A stretch of 64,000 nt of DNA from Mycobacterium lentiflavum. Its GTDB lineage: Bacteria > Actinomycetota > Actinomycetes > Mycobacteriales > Mycobacteriaceae. A program made the position numbers and the translations under genes. The stretch is from NCBI RefSeq assembly GCF_022374895.2, contig NZ_CP092423.2, forward strand, positions 3,410,001-3,474,000, in the 5' to 3' direction. The notes under the pieces were generated by a model. That model worked only from the letters and a program-made list of their open reading frames with translations, was not told the origin of the DNA and searched no databases. Of the stretch, positions 1 through 8,729 are shown piece by piece (positions within the stretch are counted from its first letter, which is position 1; each line of letters starts with the position of its first letter).

Positions 1-118
1 CGACGAACTACCGCTGGTCGCCGCCGACCCGCAGCGCACCGCGGCGCTGGCCACGGAATTCGGCGTGGGGTCCTCGATCGCCCGACTGCAGAAAGCGCTC
101 GACTCGTTGCCGCAGTGA
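1..118 (+). CDS. C-terminal end of a probable 5'-3' exonuclease (partial)
   Basis: Only the last 38 codons are in the window (codons begin at base 2, TGA at 116-118). The peptide reads DELPLVAADPQRTAALAT, then a helical tail ending in LDSLPQ. No catalytic residue is visible. The identification rests on position: in M. tuberculosis the gene before the DUF4333/helY pair is the 5'-3' exonuclease Rv2090, related to the 5' nuclease domain of DNA polymerase I, and the tail looks like the small C-terminal helices of that family. It converges on the DUF4333 gene, with a single base between the two stop codons. Confidence 0.5.
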   Translation, partial: DELPLVAADPQRTAALATEFGVGSSIARLQKALDSLPQ

Positions 119-119
119 A

Positions 120-875
120 TTACTGCGGCCGGCCGACCTCGTAAGTGCCCTTGTCGTCCTGGAAGGTCACCGTCACGCGCTTCTGAGCCCCGTCGATGCT
201 GACGGCGCAGTCAAAGGTGGCGCCCTTCGTCACGGTCGGGTCGGCGCCGTTGTTGCACTTGACGTCCTTGACGTTCTTGGCGCCGTAGCCGTTGGTTTCG
301 TCGGTCAGGACCTGCTGCACACCGGCCTGCGCTTTGTTGACGTCCAGCTTGGTGGTGACGAAGAAGCCGGGCTCCCAGAAACCGAGCACCAATACGATCG
401 CGATCAGCAGGAAGGCGACCGCACCAGCTATGCCGCCGATCAGCGCCATCGAACGCTTCTTCTGCGGCTGAGCGGGGTACTGCTGCGGGTACTGGCCGGG
501 CTGGCCGTACTGGCCCGGTTGCCCGTATTGGCCGTACTGACCGGGCTGCTGACCGTACTGACCAGGCTGGCCGTACTGACCGGGTTGGCCATATTGCCCC
601 GGCTGGCCATACTGGCCGGGCTGACCGTACTGCGGCTGCTCGGGCTGCCCGTAGCCCGGCTGCTGTTGCTGGGGATACGGCTGCTGGTACTGGGGGTACT
701 CGGCGGGCGGCGTATACGCCGGCGCCTGCCAGGTACCCTCCTGGGTCGGCGGTTGCTGCTGTTGCCAGGGCGAGCCCACCTGACCCACCTGAGTCGGTTC
801 CTGGGAGCGATCGCCACCCTCGGCGGGCGGGTGCCACTGCTGGCCCGGGTCCGATCCGTGCGGTCCGCTCATCAT
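120..875 (-). CDS. DUF4333 membrane protein with Gln/Tyr/Gly/Pro-rich N-terminal repeats (Rv2091c equivalent)
   Basis: 251 residues. The first ~140 are low-complexity and rich in Gln, Pro, Gly and Tyr, with many copies of the PGQYGQ unit. A KKR stretch and one hydrophobic segment (about 145-170) follow. The last ~75 residues form a DUF4333-like domain with the paired cysteines usual in that family (VKCNNG and FDCAVS). The likely topology is a disordered cytoplasmic tail, one membrane pass and an extracytoplasmic DUF4333 domain. The function is unknown. It is the last gene of the minus-strand run after helY, with about 50 bp between. There are two adjacent ATG codons (875 and 872) and either could be the start. 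The repeats are exact enough at DNA level to vary in number between strains. Confidence 0.85.
   Translation of the reverse strand: MMSGPHGSDPGQQWHPPAEGGDRSQEPTQVGQVGSPWQQQQPPTQEGTWQAPAYTPPAEYPQYQQPYPQQQQPGYGQPEQPQYGQPGQYGQPGQYGQPGQYGQPGQYGQQPGQYGQYGQPGQYGQPGQYPQQYPAQPQKKRSMALIGGIAGAVAFLLIAIVLVLGFWEPGFFVTTKLDVNKAQAGVQQVLTDETNGYGAKNVKDVKCNNGADPTVTKGATFDCAVSIDGAQKRVTVTFQDDKGTYEVGRPQ
482..640 (-). repeat. In-frame tandem repeat encoding PGQYGQ units
   Basis: An imperfect 18-bp-period repeat inside the DUF4333 gene. On the plus strand it is visible as recurring ggccgtactgaccgggct blocks. It encodes about eight PGQYGQ-like units with small insertions (QQPGQYGQYGQ). The in-frame period allows copy-number change without frameshift. 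Confidence 0.8.
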
Positions 876-927
876 GTCTCCTCAATCGCCTCGTGTTTTG
901 GCCCTGTAACGGTAGCTCGGAGCCAGC

Positions 928-3708
928 CTACCCGGCGTCAACTGCGACGACGCCGCGCCGAACATCGTTGATAGCGCGCTTCGCCGTCGCCCGCAGTTCA
1001 GCATCCGGCGCGGCATTGCGAACCTGGTCCAACAAGTCGAGCACCTGGCGACACCACCGTACGAAATCGCCTGCCAACAACGGCGAACCGCCGCCGGTCG
1101 CGTCGGCCGCGGACAACGAGGCGGCCAGATCGCCGGTCCGGGCCCAGCGGTAGACGACGGCGACAAAGCCGTCGTCGGGTTCGCGGCTCGGCGCGATCCG
1201 GTGTGTTTGCTCGTCGGCGCGCAGCGCGAACGACAACTTCGCTGTCTGCAGCAACGCCTGTCGTAAACGCGGTGTGGGCGCCTCGGCGGCAAACGGGGCG
1301 CTGGGGCCGTCACCGCCGCGGGTCTCGTACAGCACCGACGAGACGACGGCGGCCAACTCGGCGGGCTTGAGCTCCGCCCACGCGCCGGTGCGCAGGCATT
1401 CGGCGACCAGCAGGTCGCTCTCGCTGTAGATGCGGGCCAACAACCGGCCGTCGTCGGTGACGCGCGGATCACCCCCGGCGGCCTGGATGAACTCGCGCTC
1501 GGTGAGCAGCCCGACGATCCGGTCGAACGTGCGCGCCAGCGAGTTGGTGGCGGCAGCGACCTTCTTTTCCAGCTGCGCGTTGTCGCGTTCGATGCGCAGA
1601 TAGCGCTCGGCCTCACGAACCTGCGCCTCGACGCCGGGGCTGCTATGGGCCGGGTGGCGGCGCAACTCCTCCCGTAACGACGCCAGCTCCGGGTCGTGGA
1701 AGCCGCCGTCAGAATTCGCGGCGCGACGACGCGACGGAACGTCGAGCGGAGCGGCGGCCGATCGCAGCGCCGAGGCCAGATCGCGACGGACCCTTGGCTG
1801 GCGATGTTCGACACGCTTGGGCAATGACATCGACCCCAGCGGCGCGGTGGCCCCCGAGTAGTCGGCCGACGAAATCCGGCCCGCCCAACGGTGTTCGGTG
1901 AGCACCAGCGGCCGCGGGTCGTCGCCGTCGCGCGCCGATTCCAGCACCACCGCCAGGCCGCTGTGCCGGCCGTTGGTGATCGTGATGATGTCGCCGCGGC
2001 GCAGTCCGGCCAGCGCCTCGTTGGCCGCCTGGCGCCGGTGCAGCCGCGACGCCCGGGACTGCGCGCGTTCCATCTCGGTAATCCGTGCGCGCATCCGGGC
2101 GTATTCCAGGATCGGCGCGTCGGCCCCACCGAGTTCGGCGGCGATTTCGTCCTGCACCCGCTTGCCGCGGTCGATGCCTTTTACCAATCCGACGACAGAC
2201 CGGTCGGCCTGGTACTGCGCGAACGACTGCTCCAAAAGTTGGTGCGCCTGCTCCGGACCCATGTGCTGGACCAGGTTGATCGTCATGTTGTACGACGGCG
2301 CGAACGAGCTTTTCAGCGGGAACGTCCGGGTGGACGCGAGCCCGGCCACCGCCGACGGTTCGGAGGTCTCCTCGGCGGGATGCCAGAGCACCACCGCGTG
2401 GCCCTCGACGTCGATCCCGCGCCGGCCGGCCCGTCCGGTCAACTGCGTGTACTCCCCCGGCGTCAGCGGCACGTGCGCCTCGCCGTTGAACTTCACCAGC
2501 CGCTCGAGCACCACCGTGCGGGCGGGCATGTTGATGCCCAGCGCCAGGGTTTCGGTGGCGAACACGGCCTTGACCAGGCCGGCCGTGAACAGCTCCTCGA
2601 CCGTATGCCGGAAGGCCGGCAACATGCCGGCGTGGTGGGCCGCCAACCCGCGCAGCAACCCCTCCCGCCACTCGTAGTAGCCGAGCACCGCGAGGTCGGC
2701 GTCGTCGAGGTCGCCACACCGGTGTTCGATCACCTCGGCGATCTGGGCGCGTTCCTCCTCGCTGGTGAGCCGCAGCGGCGAGCGCAGGCACTGCTGCACC
2801 GCGGCATCGCACCCCGCGCGGGAGAACACGAACGTGATGGCCGGCAACAGCCCCTCGGAGTCCAGCGTCGCGATCACGTCCGGCCGTGCCGGCGGCCGGT
2901 AGAAGCGCGGCCGGTCCGGCCTGCCCCTGCCCGTCTGCCGGCGGGGACCACGCCAATCACCCATCCGGTCGGCCTCGCGGCGGTGCGCAATATGGCGCAG
3001 CAGTTCGGGATTCACCCGCGGATGACGATCCGCGGCCGGCTTCTGGTTCTCATAGTCGAACAGATCCAGCAGGCGCCTGCCGACCAATACGTGTTGCCAT
3101 AGCGGCACCGGCCGATGCTCGTCGACCACGACCGTGGTGTCGCCGCGCACGGTCTGGATCCAGCCGCCGAACTCCTCGGCGTTGCTCACCGTCGCCGACA
3201 GGCTCACCAGCCGTACTTCGTCGGGCAGATGCAGGATCACCTCCTCCCACACCGGACCCCGCATCCGATCGGCAAGGAAATGCACCTCATCCATCACCAC
3301 ATGGGAAAGTCCTTGCAGCGCAGCCGAATCAGCGTAAAGCATGTTGCGCAGCACCTCGGTGGTCATCACCACCACGGGCGCATCGGCGTTCAGCGACACA
3401 TCGCCGGTCAACAACCCGATCCGGTCGCGTCCATAGCGTGCCGTCAGGTCGGTGTGCTTCTGGTTGCTCAACGCCTTGATCGGAGTGGTGTAGAAGCACT
3501 TGCTGCCGGCGGCCAGCGCCAGGTGGACGGCGAATTCGCCGACCACCGTCTTGCCGGCACCCGTTGGGGCGCAAACCAATACGCCGTGACCGCGCTCTAG
3601 CGCCGCACAGGCCCGGGTCTGGAAATCGTCGAGCCGAAATGGCAATTCCGCGGTGAACCGTGGCAGCTCAGTCAGTTCGGTCACGCCGCCGTCCGGTGGT
3701 GCAGTCAT
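928..3708 (-). CDS. helY: Superfamily 2 DEVH-box helicase HelY
   Basis: 926 residues, close to the ~906 of M. tuberculosis HelY (Rv2092c), a Ski2/Mtr4-like RNA or DNA helicase. Visible motifs are the Walker A APTGAGKT (47-54), the Walker B DEVH box (140-143), LSATVSN (motif III) and QLTGRAGRRG (motif VI). The C-terminal half is the helical arch/DSHCT-like region. The start codon directly abuts the tatC stop (TAG then ATG with no gap), so it is translationally coupled downstream of tatC. An RNA-processing role is inferred from the family; the real substrate is unknown. Confidence 0.93.
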   Translation of the reverse strand: MTAPPDGGVTELTELPRFTAELPFRLDDFQTRACAALERGHGVLVCAPTGAGKTVVGEFAVHLALAAGSKCFYTTPIKALSNQKHTDLTARYGRDRIGLLTGDVSLNADAPVVVMTTEVLRNMLYADSAALQGLSHVVMDEVHFLADRMRGPVWEEVILHLPDEVRLVSLSATVSNAEEFGGWIQTVRGDTTVVVDEHRPVPLWQHVLVGRRLLDLFDYENQKPAADRHPRVNPELLRHIAHRREADRMGDWRGPRRQTGRGRPDRPRFYRPPARPDVIATLDSEGLLPAITFVFSRAGCDAAVQQCLRSPLRLTSEEERAQIAEVIEHRCGDLDDADLAVLGYYEWREGLLRGLAAHHAGMLPAFRHTVEELFTAGLVKAVFATETLALGINMPARTVVLERLVKFNGEAHVPLTPGEYTQLTGRAGRRGIDVEGHAVVLWHPAEETSEPSAVAGLASTRTFPLKSSFAPSYNMTINLVQHMGPEQAHQLLEQSFAQYQADRSVVGLVKGIDRGKRVQDEIAAELGGADAPILEYARMRARITEMERAQSRASRLHRRQAANEALAGLRRGDIITITNGRHSGLAVVLESARDGDDPRPLVLTEHRWAGRISSADYSGATAPLGSMSLPKRVEHRQPRVRRDLASALRSAAAPLDVPSRRRAANSDGGFHDPELASLREELRRHPAHSSPGVEAQVREAERYLRIERDNAQLEKKVAAATNSLARTFDRIVGLLTEREFIQAAGGDPRVTDDGRLLARIYSESDLLVAECLRTGAWAELKPAELAAVVSSVLYETRGGDGPSAPFAAEAPTPRLRQALLQTAKLSFALRADEQTHRIAPSREPDDGFVAVVYRWARTGDLAASLSAADATGGGSPLLAGDFVRWCRQVLDLLDQVRNAAPDAELRATAKRAINDVRRGVVAVDAG

Positions 3709-4689
3709 CTACGTGACGTCGTCGTGTTGCCCGACGCGCAACGACGGCTCGGGCTGCAGGTGGGACGGGGCCTCGGATAGGGGTCCGGCCGGCTCGATGA
3801 CCGACGCTTGGTCGTCGGGGATCGCGGTCTGGGCTTCGCGCTTGGCTTTTCGCTTGTCGTGGACGCGGGCGATCTGGATGGCCAGCTCTTGCAGCACGGA
3901 CAGCGCGACGCCCAGCGCGGTCATCGAAAACGGGTCGGAGCCGGGGGTGAACACCGCCGCGAACACGAACATCGCGAAGATCAGGCCGCGCCGCCACGCC
4001 TTGAGCTTCTCGTAGGGCAGCACACCAACCATGTTGAGCATGACGATCAGCAGCGGGAATTCGAAGCTGAATCCGAACACCAGCAGCAGGTTGATCAGGA
4101 AGCCGAAATAGCGATCGCCCGACAGCGCGGTCACCTGCACGTCGCTGCCGACGGTCAGCAGGAAGCCCAGCGCCTGGGACAGCACGAAATAAGCCAGGAT
4201 CGCACCGCCGACGAACAGCAACGCGGCGGGAATCACGAACCCGATCGCGAAGCGGCGTTCCTTTTGATACAACCCGGGCGTGATGAACGCCCACAGCTCG
4301 TAGAACCACACCGGGCAGGCCATCACGATCCCGGCCGTCATCCCGACCTTGAGCCGCAGCATGAACTGGTCGAACGGCGCGGTGGCCAGCAACCGGCATT
4401 GCCCGTCGGCGCTGATGTCCGCGCGCGCCGACTGCGGCAGTGAGCAATAAGGATGGCGGAGCCACTCGCCCAGGCTCTGAAGCCCGAACAAAGGATGCCC
4501 GTACCAGACGAAGCCGAGAATCGTGGTGACCAGGATCGCGGCCAGCGAGATCAGCAGTCGGGTGCGCAGTTCGGTCAGGTGATCGACCAGCGACATCGTC
4601 GCGTCGGGATTGGTCCGGCTGCGCCTGTTGCGCGGGTTGAGGTGCTTCAGAAACGCAGCAGTGCGCGCTGGAATCTTGAATGCTTTCAC
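3709..4689 (-). CDS. tatC: Sec-independent protein translocase TatC
   Basis: 326 residues. The conserved N-terminal signature MSLVDHLTELRTRL begins at about residue 32, followed by six hydrophobic segments and the usual short periplasmic loops. TatC is the receptor for twin-arginine signal peptides and assembles the export pore with TatA in the cytoplasmic membrane. The ~31 residues before the signature are basic and longer than in most TatC proteins, and the charged C-terminal tail (about 60 residues) is a mycobacterial trait. tatA lies 55 bp upstream and helY follows without a gap, so the three are probably cotranscribed. Confidence 0.95.
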   Translation of the reverse strand: MKAFKIPARTAAFLKHLNPRNRRSRTNPDATMSLVDHLTELRTRLLISLAAILVTTILGFVWYGHPLFGLQSLGEWLRHPYCSLPQSARADISADGQCRLLATAPFDQFMLRLKVGMTAGIVMACPVWFYELWAFITPGLYQKERRFAIGFVIPAALLFVGGAILAYFVLSQALGFLLTVGSDVQVTALSGDRYFGFLINLLLVFGFSFEFPLLIVMLNMVGVLPYEKLKAWRRGLIFAMFVFAAVFTPGSDPFSMTALGVALSVLQELAIQIARVHDKRKAKREAQTAIPDDQASVIEPAGPLSEAPSHLQPEPSLRVGQHDDVT

Positions 4690-4744
4690 GACGGTCGGTC
4701 AGTGGCGCTCGGGCACCATCTTGGCCAACGAAGCCGATTCCCGG

Positions 4745-5011
4745 CTACGCGGGACGCGCTTCGGTGTGGCCCTGCTCGGTTGCCGCCGACGGGTCGACCC
4801 GCTGCGACTGGACGGGCTGGGGCGCCGCCGCGGGGCTTTCGATGGACGGCGCGTCGGACTTGTTCTCCGTCTGCATCTCGCGCAGCTCGGACTTGAAGAT
4901 GCGCATCGATTTGCCCAGCGAGCGCGCCGCATCCGGGAGCTTCTTGGCACCGAACAGCAGAATCACGACGACCGCGAGGATCGCCCAGTGCCAGGGACTA
5001 AGACTGCCCAC
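4745..5011 (-). CDS. tatA: Sec-independent protein translocase TatA
   Basis: 88 residues with the standard TatA plan: a short N-terminus, one transmembrane helix (about 8-21), the FGAKKLPD hinge (about 20-27), an amphipathic helix and an acidic, Ala/Gln/Pro-rich disordered tail. It polymerises around TatC to let folded proteins cross the membrane. The length matches the 83-residue M. tuberculosis protein. It lies between pafC and tatC on the same strand, an order conserved in mycobacteria. The FGxKKLP motif makes the assignment firm; TatB is excluded by the hinge sequence and short length. Confidence 0.94.
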   Translation of the reverse strand: MGSLSPWHWAILAVVVILLFGAKKLPDAARSLGKSMRIFKSELREMQTENKSDAPSIESPAAAPQPVQSQRVDPSAATEQGHTEARPA

Positions 5012-5083
5012 TTTTATTACCTCCAGACGTCTACCCGATGCTACCGCAGCGCGGCGTTGTGCCGGTGTGCCCGCGCCGTAGGG

Positions 5084-6064
5084 TCAGGACGTCACTGCCT
5101 GGTAGGACTCCAGTGCCGCCGCCGCGGCATCCCGTACACGCTCGGCAAGGGAGCGTGGTTCAACCACGCGCACGTCCGCCCCGAAACCGAGCACCAGGCG
5201 TGTCATCCACTCCTCGGAGGCATACGTCATGACCGCCTCGCACGATCCGTCCGGCAACTCGCGGACGTCGCGCATCGGGTAGTACTCGAACATCCACGAC
5301 GCGGCCGGCGCCACCCGCAGCCTGGCCGACGGCAGCGACGGATCGCCGTCGAACAGCGAGGTGTCCGGCGGCGCCTGCAGCGCCGGCTGGGGTGGGGCGG
5401 ACGGCTCGCCCAGCTCGCTGGCCTCGACGATCCGGTCGAAGCGGAACAGCCGCACGCCCTCGGCTTCGCGGGACCACGCCTCTAGATAACTGTGTCCGCC
5501 GATCAGCAGCACCCGGATGGGGTCGACGATCCGGCTGGTCAGGGTGTCGTGCGAGGCCGAGTAGTAGTCGATGGCCAGCGCGTGTTTGTACTGCACGGCC
5601 GTGCGCACGGTGGCCGCGGCGCGGTTTTCGATGGGCGCCGGCTCGTCGATCGCGGTGACCGTACCCGTTGCGTCCTGCCCGACGGCCCCGGCCGCGGCGG
5701 CGATCTTGGCGATCGCGCTGCGGGCCGCCTCCGGATCGACCACGCCCGGGATGTCGGCCAGCGCCCGCAGCGCGACCAGCAGGCCCGTCGCCTCCGGCGA
5801 GGTGAGCTTGAGCGGGCGGTCGATGCCCGCCGAGAACGTCACCTCGATGGTGTCGCCGGAGAACTCGAAGTCGATGAGATCACCCGGGGAGTAGCCGGGA
5901 AGACCGCACATCCACAGCTGGTTGAGATCCTCCTCGAGCTGCTTGTCCGAGACGCCCAGCTTGGCGGCGGCCTCGGCGCGCGTGATCCGCGGATTGGCCT
6001 GGAAGTACGGCACCATGTTGAGCAGCCGGACCAGGCGAGTGGAGACGGGAGTCATTGGCGCCAC
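5084..6064 (-). CDS. pafC: PafC, WYL-domain partner of the PafBC DNA-damage activator
   Basis: 326 residues from the first ATG (6064); a start at 6055 (MTPVSTRLVRLL) fits the homologue length of ~316 slightly better. A winged helix-turn-helix (about 5-75, with RITRAEAAAKLGVSDKQLEE) is followed by a WYL domain containing the YLEAWSREAEGVRLFRFDRI stretch, and a WCX C-terminal extension. PafC pairs with PafB to activate the RecA-independent DNA-damage regulon in mycobacteria. It sits 40 bp downstream of pafB and 72 bp upstream of tatA. Despite its place in the Pup cluster it is not required for pupylation, according to published work on the family. Confidence 0.92.
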   Translation of the reverse strand: MAPMTPVSTRLVRLLNMVPYFQANPRITRAEAAAKLGVSDKQLEEDLNQLWMCGLPGYSPGDLIDFEFSGDTIEVTFSAGIDRPLKLTSPEATGLLVALRALADIPGVVDPEAARSAIAKIAAAAGAVGQDATGTVTAIDEPAPIENRAAATVRTAVQYKHALAIDYYSASHDTLTSRIVDPIRVLLIGGHSYLEAWSREAEGVRLFRFDRIVEASELGEPSAPPQPALQAPPDTSLFDGDPSLPSARLRVAPAASWMFEYYPMRDVRELPDGSCEAVMTYASEEWMTRLVLGFGADVRVVEPRSLAERVRDAAAAALESYQAVTS

Positions 6065-6104
6065 TCCTCCTCATCGCTTCGCTCTGCATCGTCGCCGGCG
6101 CGCG

Positions 6105-7103
6105 TCATGCCGGTGTCTCCGCGTGGGCGCGCAACCGGGCCAGCACATCGTCGCGCAGTGTTCGGGGCTCGAGTACGACGGCGTCGACCCCGTATCCGGC
6201 GATTTCGCGGGCCAGCCGATCGCTCGAGCTGATCTCGAGCTCGATCACCTCGCCGTCACGGCCGCCCAGTTGGCGGGTACCGGTGGACCGTCCAGCGCGA
6301 CGCAATGCGGTCGCCCGCCCGGCGGCGACCCACACCAGCGCCTGCGCACCGGTCGGTGTCCCTGAAACGTCCGTGACCGTTTGCGCGACGATCTTGCGCA
6401 GGTCGACGCCGTCGGGGACGGTGACGGCGCCGGCCGGGCCGATCGGCTCGACGTCGGCGCCGATGCGGGAGAGCCGGAAGGTGCGGGTGGCATCGCGGTC
6501 ACGGTCGTGGCCGACCAGATACCAGCGGCCCTTCTCGGTGACCACACCCCACGGCTCGACCGTGCGCATCGTGTAGGGCTCGGCACGCGATGGCCGGTGC
6601 GGAAACTGCACGGCCTGTCGGGAATCGATGGCGGACAACAGGATTCCGAGTACATCCTCGGAGCCGCGCAGACCCGGCACGCCCTCCGGGGAGGCGATGG
6701 CCACCGGCGCCTCGGGGTCGACGTCGACACCGGCGGCACGCAGCTTGAGCAGCGCGCCCTGCGTCGCGGTGATCAGTTCCGGTGACTCCCACAACTGGGT
6801 GGCGACGGCGACCGCGGCCGCCTCATCCGGGGTCAGCTCGACCGGCGGCAGCGAGTAGGCGTCACGGTTGATGCGGTACCCCTCGCTGGGGTCCAACGCC
6901 GACACCCGGCCGACCTCGAGCGGGATGCCGAGGTCGCGCAATTCGTTCTTGTCGCGCTCGAACATCCGGGAAAACGCCTCGAGGCTCGGGCTTTCCGAAT
7001 AACCCGCCACGCTGGACCTGATCTTTTCCGCGGTGATGTAGCCGCGAGTGGACAGCAGGGCGATGACGAGATTGACCAGACGTTCGACTTTCGAGGTCGC
7101 CAT
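6105..7103 (-). CDS. pafB: PafB, WYL-domain transcriptional activator of the DNA-damage response
   Basis: 332 residues from ATG 7103, exactly the length of the M. tuberculosis protein; the frame stays open further upstream but that part is not expected to be translated. The N-terminal winged helix (MATSKVERLVNLVIALLSTR onward) is followed by a WYL domain (GRWYLVGHDRDRDATRTFRL, about 200-220) and a C-terminal WCX domain. Together with PafC it binds sigma-A promoters of repair genes. A TAACCT box ends 7 bp before the ATG, predicting a leaderless transcript. This means pafBC can be expressed apart from pafA, which ends 213 bp upstream. Confidence 0.93.
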   Translation of the reverse strand: MATSKVERLVNLVIALLSTRGYITAEKIRSSVAGYSESPSLEAFSRMFERDKNELRDLGIPLEVGRVSALDPSEGYRINRDAYSLPPVELTPDEAAAVAVATQLWESPELITATQGALLKLRAAGVDVDPEAPVAIASPEGVPGLRGSEDVLGILLSAIDSRQAVQFPHRPSRAEPYTMRTVEPWGVVTEKGRWYLVGHDRDRDATRTFRLSRIGADVEPIGPAGAVTVPDGVDLRKIVAQTVTDVSGTPTGAQALVWVAAGRATALRRAGRSTGTRQLGGRDGEVIELEISSSDRLAREIAGYGVDAVVLEPRTLRDDVLARLRAHAETPA

Positions 7104-7110
7104 TTGCTTT

Positions 7111-7116
7111 AGGTTA
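7111..7116 (-). promoter_or_regulatory. Predicted minus-10 box of a leaderless pafB transcript
   Basis: TAACCT on the minus strand ends 7 nt before the pafB ATG. This spacing puts the transcription start at or next to the start codon, and no Shine-Dalgarno sequence is visible. It is predicted from the TANNNT consensus only. Confidence 0.5.
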
Positions 7117-7316
7117 GATGGCCCGTTCTCGGCGCGCGCACCGACTCGCCATCGCCACACTGGCCACACGCGTTTCAATTTCGGAGGGCACAGGTGCTTT
7201 TGAAATGTGATAGCGCATGCGATATCGCGTTTGGACTTCGACTAGGCCAACCCATGGCGGTGCCGGTGTGACTGGTGTGACGGGCAGGCGGCGGCGGTGA
7301 GGCGGGTAGGCAACGG

Positions 7317-8675
7317 CTACATGCTGGCGATGAGCCGCTTGACCCGCTCGTCGACCGCCCGGAACGGGTCCTTGCACAGCACGGTGCGCTGGGCCTGGTC
7401 GTTGAGCTTGAGGTGCACCCAGTCGACGGTGAAGTCGCGACCGGCCGCCTGGGCGGCGCTGATGAACTCGCCGCGCAGCCGCGCCCGGGTGGTCTGCGGG
7501 GGGTTGTCGACCGCCTCGGCGATCTCCTCGTCGGTGGTGACGCGCGTCGCGAGGCCCTTGCGCTGCAGCAGGTCGAACACGCCGCGACCGCGCTTGATGT
7601 CGTGGTATGCCAGGTCCAGCTGCGCGATCTTGGGGTCGGACAGCTCCATGTTGTAGCGGTCCTGGTAGCGCTGGAACAGCTTGCGCTTGATCACCCAGTC
7701 GATCTCGGTGTCGACCTTGGCGAAGTCCTGGCTCTCGACGGCGTCGAGCTGACGGCCCCACAGGTCGACGACCTGCTCGATCTGCGCGTTGGGCTCGCGG
7801 GTCTGCAGGTGCTCGACGGCGCGGGTGTAGTACTCGCGCTGGATGTCCAGCGCGCTGGCCTGACGCCCGCCGGCCAGCCGCACCGGACGACGACCGGTGA
7901 TGTCGTGGCTGACCTCACGGATGGCTCGGATCGGATTGTCCAGCGAGAAATCGCGGAACGGCACACCGGATTCGATCATCTCCAGCACCAGTGCGGCGGT
8001 GCCCACCTTGAGCATGGTGGTGGTCTCGCACATGTTCGAGTCGCCGACGATGACGTGCAGCCGCCGGTACTTCTCGGCGTCGGCGTGCGGCTCGTCGCGG
8101 GTGTTGATGATCGGGCGGCTGCGGGTGGTGGCCGACGAAACGCCTTCCCAGATGTGCTCGGCGCGCTGCGACAGGCAGAACGTCGCGGCCTTGGGGGTCT
8201 GCAGCACCTTGCCGGCCCCGCAGATCAGCTGGCGGGTGACCAGGAAGGGCAGCAGCACGTCGGAGATCCGGGAGAACTCACCGGCCCGCACGATCAGGTA
8301 ATTCTCGTGGCACCCGTAGGAGTTGCCGGCCGAGTCGGTGTTGTTCTTGAACAGGTAAATGTCGCCGCCGATGCCTTCGTCGGCAAGCCGCTGCTCGGCA
8401 TCTACGAGTAGGTCTTCCAGCACCCATTCCCCGGCCCGGTCGTGGGTGACCAGCTGCACCAGGCTGTCACACTCGGCGGTGGCGTACTCGGGGTGGCTGC
8501 CCACATCGAGGTACAGCCGAGCGCCGTTACGCAAGAACACGTTGGAGCTGCGACCCCATGACACCACCCGGCGGAAAAGGTAGCGGGCTACCTCGTCCGG
8601 GGACAGGCGGCGATGGCCGTGGAACGTGCAGGTGACACCGAACTCGGTCTCGATGCCCATGATTCGTCGCTGCAC
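7317..8675 (-). CDS. pafA: Pup--protein ligase PafA
   Basis: 452 residues from GTG 8675 (MQRRIMGIETEFGV), the same length as the M. tuberculosis enzyme; the frame is open further upstream but homologues start here. It belongs to the glutamine-synthetase-like carboxylate-amine ligase fold. Glu9 and Glu11 in GIETE bind Mg/ATP, and Asp57 in RLYLDVGSHPEY is the catalytic base. It phosphorylates the C-terminal Glu of Pup and joins it to substrate lysines. prcA ends 54 bp upstream, so ligase and protease are contiguous here. In M. tuberculosis about ten genes, including PE/PPE genes, lie between them. Confidence 0.97.
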   Translation of the reverse strand: MQRRIMGIETEFGVTCTFHGHRRLSPDEVARYLFRRVVSWGRSSNVFLRNGARLYLDVGSHPEYATAECDSLVQLVTHDRAGEWVLEDLLVDAEQRLADEGIGGDIYLFKNNTDSAGNSYGCHENYLIVRAGEFSRISDVLLPFLVTRQLICGAGKVLQTPKAATFCLSQRAEHIWEGVSSATTRSRPIINTRDEPHADAEKYRRLHVIVGDSNMCETTTMLKVGTAALVLEMIESGVPFRDFSLDNPIRAIREVSHDITGRRPVRLAGGRQASALDIQREYYTRAVEHLQTREPNAQIEQVVDLWGRQLDAVESQDFAKVDTEIDWVIKRKLFQRYQDRYNMELSDPKIAQLDLAYHDIKRGRGVFDLLQRKGLATRVTTDEEIAEAVDNPPQTTRARLRGEFISAAQAAGRDFTVDWVHLKLNDQAQRTVLCKDPFRAVDERVKRLIASM

Positions 8676-8729
8676 ATCATCGAGGGTACTGGTTGTGTGA
8701 GCGCGAGGGTCAGCAGCCGCGCCCACGGG

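Noticed and set aside
1709..2956. Long open frames overlapping helY in other frames
   Set aside because: High-GC shadow frames of a real gene: arginine- and alanine-rich, without motifs or ribosome binding sites. The same applies to many frames over tatC, pafA, dop, mpa and metH.
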